NCBI GenBank assembly: GCA_937124525.1
Contig: CAKZLA010000281.1
Coordinates: forward strand, 1 to 28,804
Reading direction: 5' to 3'
Source: an uncultured Desulfobacterium sp.
Lineage (GTDB): Bacteria; Desulfobacterota; Desulfobacteria; Desulfobacterales; Desulfobacteraceae
Length of the DNA stretch: 28,804 nt
Part shown: piece by piece, positions 1 to 8,794 of the stretch
How positions within the stretch are numbered: the first letter of the stretch is position 1
Layout of the letters: each line of letters begins with the position of its first letter
The notes under the pieces: model-generated
The model's input: the letters and a program-made list of their open reading frames with translations, nothing else
The model's database searches: none
Told to the model about the DNA's origin: nothing
Position numbers and translations under genes: made by a program

Positions 1-1
1 T

Positions 2-106
2 ACATCTTGTTCGGATGCTCATATTCTCACTTGGCGTTTAAAGGGTAAGCAGGTTTTATCACCCCAGGTTATTGAGAACTTACAAAGCCTATTGCTATTC
101 TGTTGA
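2..106 (+). CDS. Possible 3' end of an unrecognised gene, cut by the window edge
   Basis: The second forward frame is open from the left edge to a TGA at 104-106 and would encode about 34 residues ending in NLQSLLLFC. Composition looks protein-like, with a segment reading HILTWRLKGKQVLSPQVIEN, but I recognise no family. Nothing else supports it, and the piece is too short to separate from chance. Confidence 0.25.
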   Translation, partial: TSCSDAHILTWRLKGKQVLSPQVIENLQSLLLFC

Positions 107-581
107 AATTATATGCTATTTCAACAAGCGGTTGTAAAATAAAAACCTAACCGCACAGGTCGAAAAATTGCAAGGAAATAGGCGGAATCGTGGATGGAGT
201 GTTTAAAATCCCATATGGAGTATAAAAAATCCCTATCCGGGTAGAAATTTTACCGCCACAGTGTTAGCCTTCCCAAAGAAAATATTAATGAACGAATAAT
301 TTGGTGCAAAGGGGGTATGTGGAAGATCGATTTTTATCCAGGTGACTGATATTGTTGCTCTCTTCTTTTGTTCAGAAATAAATAATTCCTCGTTCTTGCT
401 GTGTTTCAACTCGTCTTCTGCGTTGCACAAGGGATAGTAATTTGTCGAGAAATGCCAGACTATTTACTACAGTGCCACCGTCAGTCTCACTGTCAAGCCC
501 TGAAAATATTTCTGATAGATTGTCAGGGCGATTTTGAACTCTTTTAAAAATGTGCTCCAGAGGTAATGAAAGGCTAATAAC
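107..581. other. Intergenic region upstream of the first TonB receptor
   Basis: No convincing gene is present in this AT-rich stretch of about 475 bases. It holds one 7-bp inverted repeat, GCCCTGA at 497-503 and TCAGGGC at 523-529, about 50 bases before the receptor start. The position would suit an operator or leader hairpin, but no T-run follows, so it is not an obvious terminator. A reverse 65-codon frame at 233-430 starts with TTG, lacks a ribosome binding site and was rejected. Confidence 0.4.
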
Positions 582-2672
582 ATGAAAAACATTATGAAAC
601 TTATTTATGGCTCTACCGTCATGCTGACGACGGTGATAGGATTGTTTTTTATAAGCGCAGCCGTTGCAGCAGAACAGGAGGGGGAGTATTCATCCCAATT
701 AACAAAAGAATATCAGTTGGAAACAATCATGGTTACGGCTCAAAAACAGGAAGAAAACATTCAAAAAGTTCCGGTAGCCATTACAGCGTTTACCGAAACC
801 GAACTTGAGGATGCAGGAGTGGAGACCATCGGTGATGTAATTGATATGATTCCGGGGTTGACGATTGAAGCAGCAGGGGCACAGGGGTGGTCCGTGAGCA
901 GCTACAGAGGAATTACAAACAGCGCTTTCACGGGCAAGAATCCGGTTGTCATTTTTCTTGACGGCATACCCTTTGACAATACATCAGGCTATGATCCGGA
1001 CCTTGTAAATATCCAGAGAGTGGAGGTTCTTAGGGGCCCCCAGGGGACATTATATGGGAAAAATGCCATAGGTGCCGTGATCAATATCATATCCAAAAAA
1101 CCCAATAACACGGTGGAATCAAAATTGACCGGGGAGTGGGGAGAAGATGAAACATATGTTGTCAAAGGATTTGTGAATGGACCCATTATAAAAGATAAGC
1201 TGTTTTTGGGTCTTTCCGCCAAATATCTTGAAACCAGAGGGTTTATGAAAAATGATAATCCTGGCCAGGATTATTTGGGTGAGAAGGAAGCAAAAGATGT
1301 CAGAGCTTTGCTCAGGTGGTTGCCGAGTGATCAGTTGGAGATAAATTTCCATGCCGGGATCAACCAGCGGCGGGATGGATCCATAGAAACCATTTCTTTG
1401 GATAAAGTTCGCTACCATGAGGACAAAAATCCCGCAGACAAAAGCGATTCGGATAAATTTAATTCTGCTTTAAATATCAGCTATAGGACTAATTTTGCAG
1501 AATTAAATTCCATTACCACCTTTCAGGATACTGAAACGGATTACTGGGAAGACAGGAGCTATTCAAATGCAGGAGTAGCAGATACTTTTGATAACTCAGA
1601 CGGCCAATCATTGACCCAGGAATTTCGCATTCAATCTTTGCAAAAGGAAAACGGAATAAAATGGCTTGCCGGATTATACTACTCAAAAGATGACAAGAGT
1701 GAGCAGGAATACGGGATGGTCTATGATTTGGAAGCCTATTATGGCTACAATATGAAATACGACTGGCCCTATGATCAAGATGAAAGGACAGGGGCGGTTT
1801 TTGGTCAAATGACAATTCCCCTTTTTCCGTCGGTGAATTTCACTGCAGGCTTGAGATACGAAAAGACAAAGAAGGAATTGGATTACAAGAGCATCGTTAC
1901 CCGCACCGATACGGAGGATTTGCTTTCAAAGGTACAATGGCGTCGCGATGAAGACTGGGATGCTCTGCTGCCCAAGGGGGTTCTTTCCTGGGATCTGACC
2001 CAGGATGCCATGATTTATTTCAGTGTAGCACAAGGATACCTGGCAGGTGGTCTCAATACCACCAATGACGACAAGGAGGCGGCAAAGTTTGATGAACAAA
2101 CTTCCCTTAACTATGAAATCGGAGCGAAAAGCGCCTGGCTTGACAATCGTCTTTTCCTGAATACCACCCTGTTTTATGTAAATATTGAAGATATGCACGT
2201 CTGGAGTCAACCACAGCCGGGTATCTGGATTGCCTCCAATGCGGCGGAGGCCCATAGCCAGGGAGTTGAAATCGAGGCAAAGGCCAGACCATTACAGGGG
2301 CTGGACATCATGGGTTCCTTTGCATTGACAAAGGCTGAATTTGATGACTATGAAAATTATGATGGCAACAACACTTTGCAGACTCCAGAATACACATTTA
2401 ACCTGAACGCTCAATACAGGCATGCTTCGGGTATTTTTGTTCGTGGGGAAATGGAGGGATACGGCAAAACTTATTATGACGAATCCAACAGTATCAAACG
2501 GGACCCATTTGAGTTGTATAACGCCAAAATCGGTTATGAATCGTCGGACTGGGATATCTATTTTTATGCCAACAATCTTTTGGACAAGGAGTATTTCAGC
2601 ACCATAACCTATGGGTATTATACTGTTGCTGCACCGCGTACACTTGGCGTGATTGCTTCTGTCCGTTTTTAA
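582..2672 (+). CDS. TonB-dependent outer-membrane receptor (siderophore type)
   Basis: A 696-residue receptor predicted to import an iron chelate or similar ligand across the outer membrane using TonB energy. Residues 1-29 form a signal peptide with a hydrophobic core and an AVA-A cleavage site. A TonB-box-like segment, TIMVTAQK, lies at 48-55. The plug domain follows to about residue 170 and includes the family signature RGPQGTLYGKNAIGAVIN. The rest is a beta-barrel ending in the usual C-terminal phenylalanine (SVRF). AAAGG lies about eight bases before the ATG. It is paralogous to the receptor at 12711-14822. It stands tail to tail with a methyltransferase/ABC/MATE operon, which suggests a shared ligand. 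The ligand cannot be told from sequence. Confidence 0.93.
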   Translation: MKNIMKLIYGSTVMLTTVIGLFFISAAVAAEQEGEYSSQLTKEYQLETIMVTAQKQEENIQKVPVAITAFTETELEDAGVETIGDVIDMIPGLTIEAAGAQGWSVSSYRGITNSAFTGKNPVVIFLDGIPFDNTSGYDPDLVNIQRVEVLRGPQGTLYGKNAIGAVINIISKKPNNTVESKLTGEWGEDETYVVKGFVNGPIIKDKLFLGLSAKYLETRGFMKNDNPGQDYLGEKEAKDVRALLRWLPSDQLEINFHAGINQRRDGSIETISLDKVRYHEDKNPADKSDSDKFNSALNISYRTNFAELNSITTFQDTETDYWEDRSYSNAGVADTFDNSDGQSLTQEFRIQSLQKENGIKWLAGLYYSKDDKSEQEYGMVYDLEAYYGYNMKYDWPYDQDERTGAVFGQMTIPLFPSVNFTAGLRYEKTKKELDYKSIVTRTDTEDLLSKVQWRRDEDWDALLPKGVLSWDLTQDAMIYFSVAQGYLAGGLNTTNDDKEAAKFDEQTSLNYEIGAKSAWLDNRLFLNTTLFYVNIEDMHVWSQPQPGIWIASNAAEAHSQGVEIEAKARPLQGLDIMGSFALTKAEFDDYENYDGNNTLQTPEYTFNLNAQYRHASGIFVRGEMEGYGKTYYDESNSIKRDPFELYNAKIGYESSDWDIYFYANNLLDKEYFSTITYGYYTVAAPRTLGVIASVRF

Positions 2673-2720
2673 AAATCTTTTTTTTTGAAATGAGCGATTT
2701 GCCCAAAGCTTCGAGGCTTG

Positions 2721-2743
2721 TTGCTGTGCGTTAAGCACAGCAA
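2721..2743. repeat. Perfect 9-bp hairpin between convergent genes
   Basis: TTGCTGTGC at 2721-2729 pairs exactly with GCACAGCAA at 2735-2743 around a 5-base loop. It lies between the convergent receptor and methyltransferase genes, where a terminator would be expected. No T-run follows on either strand, so it may act only as a transcript-end structure. Confidence 0.4.
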
Positions 2744-2821
2744 GCTCATAACTGAGTAATGGTGTCGCCGGTGGCATCCTGGAACGGATGGGCATTGGCA
2801 AAGGCGGCAAGCACTTTGGGG

Positions 2822-3646
2822 CTATTGGGAAGATTCAAATCTCATATGCACCATTGAACATACACCAAGCATATCCGCTATCGTCAAAACCGATTTTGTT
2901 AGCAATGGGATACCTTTTTTCATTCCTTCGGACATGGATACTGCATTAATAACCTTAATTCTCTTGTCCCATTTTTCAAGATTTTTTATCGGTTTCAGTC
3001 CCCATCCACCATCCATGGACATGCCCATACCCCCTTTTTTTAATACTTGCTTTTTCGCAATTTTTATTCCCATAGGCGACATTGCATCAAAGAAAAAATC
3101 ACAATTTTTAAAATAGTCTGCTGTTTGAATGAAAAATTTTTTGATTTGATCTTCTTCAAAATAACAAAACACACCACCTGCCAGAAATAGTAAACCATCC
3201 CGGACGTTTATTTTCTCAAACCATTCAGTGTCCAAAAATGAAGAAGCAATGCTTTGGTGTCTGCCGCTGTCTTCATAAAAACAATTTCTGAGTGCGATAA
3301 CGTCCGGCAGGTCAAGCTCGTAAAATATGATTTTACCGTTATCAATACGGCTGAAGGTGGTGTCCAACCCGCAGCCAATATTGACAATTGTAGCCCCAGG
3401 GTGCTTTTCTATAAAATCAAGGATCATCCTATCTGTATGCAGACTGCGTGCTACCCAGCCATGCTGGGACATGGATTGAGTTTCTTCTATATCCGAAAAA
3501 TCGTAATCAATTCTTTTAATAATTTCCACAGCTTTTTTATCAATTAAACGCGGTTTATCTTTTTGTGTTTCAAATGCTCTGCCCCATAAAGGCAGCAAAA
3601 GCGTTTCCTGAACATGGCCTTTTTCAATACTGATATTTTGAGTCAT
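2822..3646 (-). CDS. Class I SAM-dependent methyltransferase, LCM (leucine carboxyl methyltransferase/TcmP) family
   Basis: A 274-residue protein, a normal length for this family. It carries the SAM-binding motif VNIGCGLDTTFSRI near residues 89-102, followed by the acidic strand end YELDLPDV. The upstream segment ARSLHTDRMILDFIEKHPGA is also typical of LCM-type O-methyltransferases linked to polyketide and related small-molecule pathways. GGAGG precedes the ATG by a few bases. It is the last gene of a minus-strand run (MATE, ABC, ABC, methyltransferase), 22 bases after the ABC gene. That neighbourhood suggests it methylates a small chelator or its precursor, as inference only. The true substrate is unknown. 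Confidence 0.85.
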   Translation of the reverse strand: MTQNISIEKGHVQETLLLPLWGRAFETQKDKPRLIDKKAVEIIKRIDYDFSDIEETQSMSQHGWVARSLHTDRMILDFIEKHPGATIVNIGCGLDTTFSRIDNGKIIFYELDLPDVIALRNCFYEDSGRHQSIASSFLDTEWFEKINVRDGLLFLAGGVFCYFEEDQIKKFFIQTADYFKNCDFFFDAMSPMGIKIAKKQVLKKGGMGMSMDGGWGLKPIKNLEKWDKRIKVINAVSMSEGMKKGIPLLTKSVLTIADMLGVCSMVHMRFESSQ

Positions 3647-3668
3647 GTATCCTCCCTAAATTATAATC

Positions 3669-5441
3669 TCACTGGCCCATGTGCCATCTTTTGCTACTCA
3701 ACTGTGCTTGCCATAAGGTATGGTATTTACCTTGCTTTTCCAGCAAAGATGAGTGCGTTCCCTTTTCAATTAATTTACCGTCATCAATCACAAGGATCTG
3801 GTCCGCACAGGCAATCGTTGAGAGACGATGTGCGATAACAATAACCGTTTTCTCCCTGACCAGTGTGTCGATGGCCTTTTGTACGGCCACTTCACTTTGT
3901 GTATCAAGGGCTGCAGTCGGTTCATCCAGGATGACGACAGGGGCATCTTTCAGGATGGCACGAGCGATACTGATCCGTTGACGTTCTCCTCCTGAAAGAC
4001 TGCCTCCGATATCGCCCACGGTGGTATGATATCCATTGGGCAGCTGTTTTATAAACTCGTGACAACAGGCGGCTTTTGCGGCCCGGATAACCTCTTCATC
4101 CGTTGCGTCGGATTTAGCCATACGGATATTTTCAATAATGGGTTCATCAAAAAGGTATACATCCTGAAAAACAACGGCAAAGTAGCTCATAAGTTCTTCC
4201 TGGCTTATCTGCCGGATATCGACGCCGCCGACAATGATCGCTCCTGCCTGGGGATCAGCATACCGCATCATAAGTCTGGTAATCGTGGTCTTGCCTGATC
4301 CAGACGGCCCCACGATAGCTGTCATGGCCTGTCCGGGTATCGCGAAGGTGCATTTCTTGAGGGAGTTTTTCTCCTGACCGTGGTAAGTGAAATCCACATT
4401 GCTGAAAAGGATTTCAAAGTTATTCGCCTTACCTTGGGGACTTGCCACCTCAAGCGGTTGTGTGTTCATGATCGCCTGGACCCGCGCAAAACCGGCATTC
4501 ATGATATCAAGTACAGAAGTCGTTGCCAAAAACAGCGATAACGGCTCCATCAACCGTGAAACAATGACAAGCAGCGCAGCTATAGTAGCGATACTCATCG
4601 TTCCTTTGCCGACCCAGATACTTCCCCATATGGCTATCATAATAAGTGCAAACAGGATCAGCATGTTACCCATGACCAGATTGACAATAGTTCCCCACAC
4701 CGAAGCTCGTTGAAGATCTCTGACATGAATAATCCCTTCATGAAGGCGCTTAGCGTTTTTTCCGGTCTGATTCGTGGCGCGTAAAACAGCAAGACCCTGA
4801 ATGTACTCTATGATGTCTGATTCCAGTACACTGTTGGCCTTGGTCATTTCCGTTTTTTCATGGGCTCCGCTTTTTCGTTTTTTGCGATACAGAGGAATAG
4901 CAAGGGGCATGATGACCATCAAAAGCACTGCCATCCGCCAGTCGATGAAAAACATGCCAATAATCACCACGACAGGAGTGAGAAAGTTCTCGATAAGCAT
5001 GCCTGACACCATCCCCAGCATCATTACGCTCTCATCGACATTACTGGATAAACTGGAGTTGAGATCACCGGTTTTGTAGCTGCTCAATACTTCAAGGGGC
5101 ATGGTCCGAAGTCTTTTCCCTAATTTTGACCGCATGTCATGGGTTATGTTTGACATGGTGTCTGTATATTCAAAATCATGAGCGAACCAGCGCGTACAAA
5201 CATTGATCAGAGTAAAAAGGGCCATTACACCGAACCATATCCAGGCCTGCCATACATTAACCGGAGAGGAGAAAAGTGCTGCCATTACGCCATAAATACT
5301 CAGGTAGGTGCCACCCTGCATCGTGTAGGCCAGGGTGAAAAGGGAAAGACTGCGCTTAAAATCCGTTGCATGGTCACCGGCAATCGTTTTACCGGCTTCG
5401 TAGGTCTCCTTAAAGGTGGCATACTTTGTTGTATCAGACAT
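3669..5441 (-). CDS. ABC transporter, fused membrane and ATP-binding domains (YbtPQ/IrtAB-like partner 2)
   Basis: A 590-residue half-transporter of the exporter fold. The N-terminal 320 or so residues hold about six membrane helices. The nucleotide-binding domain has Walker A GPSGSGKTT (378-386), a Q-loop in VFQDVYLF, signature LSGGE (482-486), Walker B VVILDEP ending near 507 and the switch histidine at 538. The start is chosen because AAAGGAG lies six bases before the ATG, inside the end of the upstream ABC gene, which it overlaps by eight bases. That coupling implies a heterodimer. Related pairs (YbtP/YbtQ, IrtA/IrtB) import metal-siderophore complexes although built like exporters. Import of a metallophore is therefore likely but not proven. 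Confidence 0.88.
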   Translation of the reverse strand: MSDTTKYATFKETYEAGKTIAGDHATDFKRSLSLFTLAYTMQGGTYLSIYGVMAALFSSPVNVWQAWIWFGVMALFTLINVCTRWFAHDFEYTDTMSNITHDMRSKLGKRLRTMPLEVLSSYKTGDLNSSLSSNVDESVMMLGMVSGMLIENFLTPVVVIIGMFFIDWRMAVLLMVIMPLAIPLYRKKRKSGAHEKTEMTKANSVLESDIIEYIQGLAVLRATNQTGKNAKRLHEGIIHVRDLQRASVWGTIVNLVMGNMLILFALIMIAIWGSIWVGKGTMSIATIAALLVIVSRLMEPLSLFLATTSVLDIMNAGFARVQAIMNTQPLEVASPQGKANNFEILFSNVDFTYHGQEKNSLKKCTFAIPGQAMTAIVGPSGSGKTTITRLMMRYADPQAGAIIVGGVDIRQISQEELMSYFAVVFQDVYLFDEPIIENIRMAKSDATDEEVIRAAKAACCHEFIKQLPNGYHTTVGDIGGSLSGGERQRISIARAILKDAPVVILDEPTAALDTQSEVAVQKAIDTLVREKTVIVIAHRLSTIACADQILVIDDGKLIEKGTHSSLLEKQGKYHTLWQAQLSSKRWHMGQ

Positions 5442-7230
5442 TTACGGCTCCTTTTGAGTGAAGATCCCATGTTTGTGCTGCTTGATAATTCGCCCACAGC
5501 CGGGCATAAAGCCCCTTGTTTAAGAGAAGGGCATCATGCCTGCCCTTCTCTACAATCCGGCCATGGTCAAAAACTAATATCTGGTCCACATGGGTAATGG
5601 TGGACAAACGGTGTGCAATCGTGATTACGGTTTTGTTTTTAGTCAGAGAGGCAATGGCCCGAATGATTTCCGCTTCACTCTCCGGATCTGCAAATGCGGT
5701 GGCTTCATCCAGAACAACAACCGGTGCGTCCCGAAGAATTGCGCGTGCAATCGTGATACGTTGCTTCTGGCCGCCGGAGAGACGCGTCCCTCTGTCGCCA
5801 GCACGGGTGTCATACCCTTTGGGCAGGGTCATGATAAAGTCGTGGATCCGGGCAGCTTTGGCCGCCGCTGTCACCATCTCATCGGTGGCGCCGGGTTTTG
5901 CCATTCTGATATTGTTTCCCAGGGTGTCATGAAAAAGAAAGGTATCCTGAAATACAAATGTGATGGTATTCATCAGATTTTCATTGTCCATTTCACGAAT
6001 ATCAATGCCGCCGATGGAAATATCGCCCCTTGTCACATCCCAAAAACGGGGCAGCAGCTTTGCCACCGTACTTTTTCCCGCACCACTTGGGCCCACCAGT
6101 GCCGTTGTCGATCCAGGTTCAACGCTGAAACTAACATCCGTCAGCGCATTCTCATCACGGTTTTCATACCTGAAGGAAACGCCGTTAAATCGGACTGTCA
6201 TCTCTCTGGGTACGAGCCCCTTTTCAACAATGGGCATAGCCGGTGCCGCCAATAATTCTTCGATACGATTGGCGGCTGCTTTGGACTGGCGCAGGAAATT
6301 ATTCAGCCACATCAGTGGCATGAACGCATCCACCATTCCTGTAGACATAAAAAGGGCGGCAATAAATGACGGCAATGACAACGTCCCCGTGTTAATAAAA
6401 AAGATTCCTCCGGCAGTCACCGCCAGTAGCGTCGGCAAGGGGGCCAGTAACACAAGGGCGATTCGTGAAGGCGTACCGCTGATTTTCATCCATTCAATGT
6501 ACACTTCTCTGTATCGGTTAAGGGCGTTCAGATATCGTTTGAAGGAACTTGTGCCATCATCAAAGGTGCGCACCACCGGCATCGCCTGAATGAACTCAAT
6601 TACAGCCGCGTTGATTTGGCTCTGACTGTTTTCATATTTTTTTTGTATGGGGCGGGCATCACGCATGGCAATACGCATAACCAACATCCCGATAAGTGTT
6701 ACGCCCAGCGCAATACAGGCCAGACGCCAGTCAATGATAAACAGAAGTACCACCGTCACCAAAGGGGCCGCATATCCTCGCCCGAAGGTTGGGGTGCTGT
6801 CCGCAACAAAAACATGCAGACTCCTGACATCTTCCAGCATCACCTTCTTGAGGGCACCACTTCCCGTGGTGATGATAAATCCCAGCGGCAACCTGGCCAG
6901 ATGTTCCGAAAGACGCGTCCTAAGATCCTCTTCCAGGGAAAAAGCACCCAGATGCGAAATTCCAAAGCTGATCATGCTAAGGCAGAAAGCCAGAACGCCC
7001 AAAACACCCACCCCGATCAACGATTTAGTTCTCGTCCATGATATGCCCCAGAAGAACAACGCTTCTCCGCCTTTCAGCAGTACGGCTACAAATAAAGACA
7101 GCATCAGCAGTGTGGCGATGGTAGCTGTTGATCCCAGTGCAGCAAGTCCCATGGCGCCATAAATGTATTTTTTAACCGGTTTGATGATTCGCCACAGGAC
7201 TCCGTAACCTTCAGATTTTTGTTCAGACAT
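5434..7230 (-). CDS. ABC transporter, fused membrane and ATP-binding domains (YbtPQ/IrtAB-like partner 1)
   Basis: A 598-residue half-transporter with an N-terminal six-helix membrane domain and a C-terminal ATPase. Walker A is GPSGAGKST (380-388), the signature is LSGGQ (484-488), Walker B is VVVLDE (504-509) and the switch histidine is at 540. Immediately after Walker B it reads ATAFADPESE, a D-loop variant that I know from siderophore-importing members such as YbtP and IrtA and that differs from the ALD of ordinary exporters and of its partner. AAGGGAG precedes the ATG. The end overlaps the partner gene by eight bases. It lies 69 bases downstream of the MATE gene and is probably in the same operon. 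Confidence 0.88.
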   Translation of the reverse strand: MSEQKSEGYGVLWRIIKPVKKYIYGAMGLAALGSTATIATLLMLSLFVAVLLKGGEALFFWGISWTRTKSLIGVGVLGVLAFCLSMISFGISHLGAFSLEEDLRTRLSEHLARLPLGFIITTGSGALKKVMLEDVRSLHVFVADSTPTFGRGYAAPLVTVVLLFIIDWRLACIALGVTLIGMLVMRIAMRDARPIQKKYENSQSQINAAVIEFIQAMPVVRTFDDGTSSFKRYLNALNRYREVYIEWMKISGTPSRIALVLLAPLPTLLAVTAGGIFFINTGTLSLPSFIAALFMSTGMVDAFMPLMWLNNFLRQSKAAANRIEELLAAPAMPIVEKGLVPREMTVRFNGVSFRYENRDENALTDVSFSVEPGSTTALVGPSGAGKSTVAKLLPRFWDVTRGDISIGGIDIREMDNENLMNTITFVFQDTFLFHDTLGNNIRMAKPGATDEMVTAAAKAARIHDFIMTLPKGYDTRAGDRGTRLSGGQKQRITIARAILRDAPVVVLDEATAFADPESEAEIIRAIASLTKNKTVITIAHRLSTITHVDQILVFDHGRIVEKGRHDALLLNKGLYARLWANYQAAQTWDLHSKGAVNV

Positions 7231-7299
7231 TTCTTCTGTTCTCCCTTGATTGAGTTAGCGGCAAAATAATAAAAAACAACTACTGACCGTTTGATACAA

Positions 7300-8691
7300 T
7301 TATGCTTCTTTGCCGGATGGCACCCCAGTTAACGGCTGTTTTACGTTCCCTTGCCGCAGTTTTTTGAATTCTGCTGTTACCAGTGCAAAAGTCCATATCG
7401 TTATTACCAGGTCGATAAGAAACGAGCCGATGTAGACCCACTTAACACCAAAAAATCGAGGCAACGTAAGCATTACGGGAATATAGAACACCAGTTGACG
7501 CGCTATCCCTATAATAGAAGCGGGGTTTGCGTTATTGATTGCGGGGAAAAAAGTCATGGCCATAAAAATTAGCGGGAGTATCGGAAGTAACAATATGAAA
7601 ATTCTGAAATTGGCCAAATCAGAAGAAAGAAATTCTTTTGCCGGCAGAACCATATTCAGCACAAATTGGGGGGAAATCATCATTGCCAACCAGAACGGCA
7701 CCATGATTACGGTGGCTGCGACTGCAAAGATATTGAAACTGTTTATGACCCTGTCGTATTTTTCAGCCCCGAAATTAATTCCGATGGCTGGCTGAAGGGC
7801 GCGCATCAGACCGATTATCGGCGTCAGCATGAGTAGATGAATCCTGAAAACAATGCCGTAAAATGCCACATCACCTGTTGTGCCAAAACGGCTCAGGGCG
7901 TTAAGAACAACAACTCCCTGGATAAGGCCCATGACAGACATGATAAGCGATGGCATTCCCATGGACAGGATGGATTTAATGATCGATTTGTCACGACGTA
8001 TGGAAAATGGTCTTGCGTTAAACGAAGTTTTCTTTTTTCCGGCGTAGATAAAAAATACCAGTGTATATACAAGCATGGCCAGATTGGTACCCCATGCCGC
8101 GCCCTTTACACCGAAATCAAATATAACGATCAGAATGTAATTGGCTATGATATTTACAACAACTCCCAGGGCCATCATGACAGCCGCGCAACCCATCTTC
8201 CCCTCTGCGCGTACAATCATGTTTCCCGAAAGCCCTGCGATCCAGAAAACAGAGCCGTATAATGTTACCCTGAAATAATCGACGCCGAATTTCAGTTCAT
8301 CTCCCCTGCCACCCATCATTTTTATCAGAACCGTTGCCAGTATCAGCCCCAAAACGGTTACAAAAAAACCGTATGTCAGATTCATGTAATTCACATTTCC
8401 AAGCAGCTTTCTCTGGGTATCATAGTCATTTGCGCCCAAGGCAATACTCAAGGCGGAACCTGCACCAACGCCTATGAGCGAACCTAAACCAAGGAATAAC
8501 ATGCTTAGTGGATAGGCAAGCGACAATCCGGCAAAAGCTGTTTCTCCAACAAAACGTCCGACAAAAACAGCGTCGAAAACGGAATTGAGTCCGTGAAGGA
8601 CCATGGCGACAACAGCTGGCCATGACAGTTTAAACATCACCTGCCAGAGATTGTCATTTAAAATCATGATTTTTTGTTTATCTTTCTGCAT
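7300..8691 (-). CDS. MATE family efflux transporter
   Basis: A 463-residue polytopic membrane protein, about 12 helices, of normal MATE length. The N-terminal segment LSWPAVVAMVLHGLNSVFDA, followed by FVGRFVGETAFAGLSLAYPL, is typical of the family, and the repeat of this pattern in the second half (SMGMPSLIMSVMGLIQGVVV) fits the two-lobed fold. Such carriers export organic cations or small molecules in exchange for Na+ or H+. It is the first gene of a minus-strand set with two ABC half-transporters and a methyltransferase. Export of a chelator or protection from a metal-chelate by-product are plausible roles, but the substrate is not visible. AGGTG precedes the ATG. Confidence 0.9.
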   Translation of the reverse strand: MQKDKQKIMILNDNLWQVMFKLSWPAVVAMVLHGLNSVFDAVFVGRFVGETAFAGLSLAYPLSMLFLGLGSLIGVGAGSALSIALGANDYDTQRKLLGNVNYMNLTYGFFVTVLGLILATVLIKMMGGRGDELKFGVDYFRVTLYGSVFWIAGLSGNMIVRAEGKMGCAAVMMALGVVVNIIANYILIVIFDFGVKGAAWGTNLAMLVYTLVFFIYAGKKKTSFNARPFSIRRDKSIIKSILSMGMPSLIMSVMGLIQGVVVLNALSRFGTTGDVAFYGIVFRIHLLMLTPIIGLMRALQPAIGINFGAEKYDRVINSFNIFAVAATVIMVPFWLAMMISPQFVLNMVLPAKEFLSSDLANFRIFILLLPILPLIFMAMTFFPAINNANPASIIGIARQLVFYIPVMLTLPRFFGVKWVYIGSFLIDLVITIWTFALVTAEFKKLRQGNVKQPLTGVPSGKEA

Positions 8692-8794
8692 GGCAAAACA
8701 CCTGTTCTTTCATTTTAAAATTTTAAGAAAAAGTGGACGACTTCTTAATCTGTTACAATGAACTGGTTCGGAACAATTTTTAAGCATAATTTGA

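Noticed and set aside
233..430. Minus-strand frame of 65 codons before the first receptor
   Set aside because: TTG start, no ribosome binding site, no recognisable domain.
490..581. Fur-box-like text around TGAAAATATTTCTGA
   Set aside because: Only one half resembles a Fur site; the other half has too many mismatches. No convincing Fur box was found elsewhere in the window either.
5590..6255. 221-codon plus-strand frame
   Set aside because: Lies wholly antisense to the first ABC gene, whose motifs are complete.
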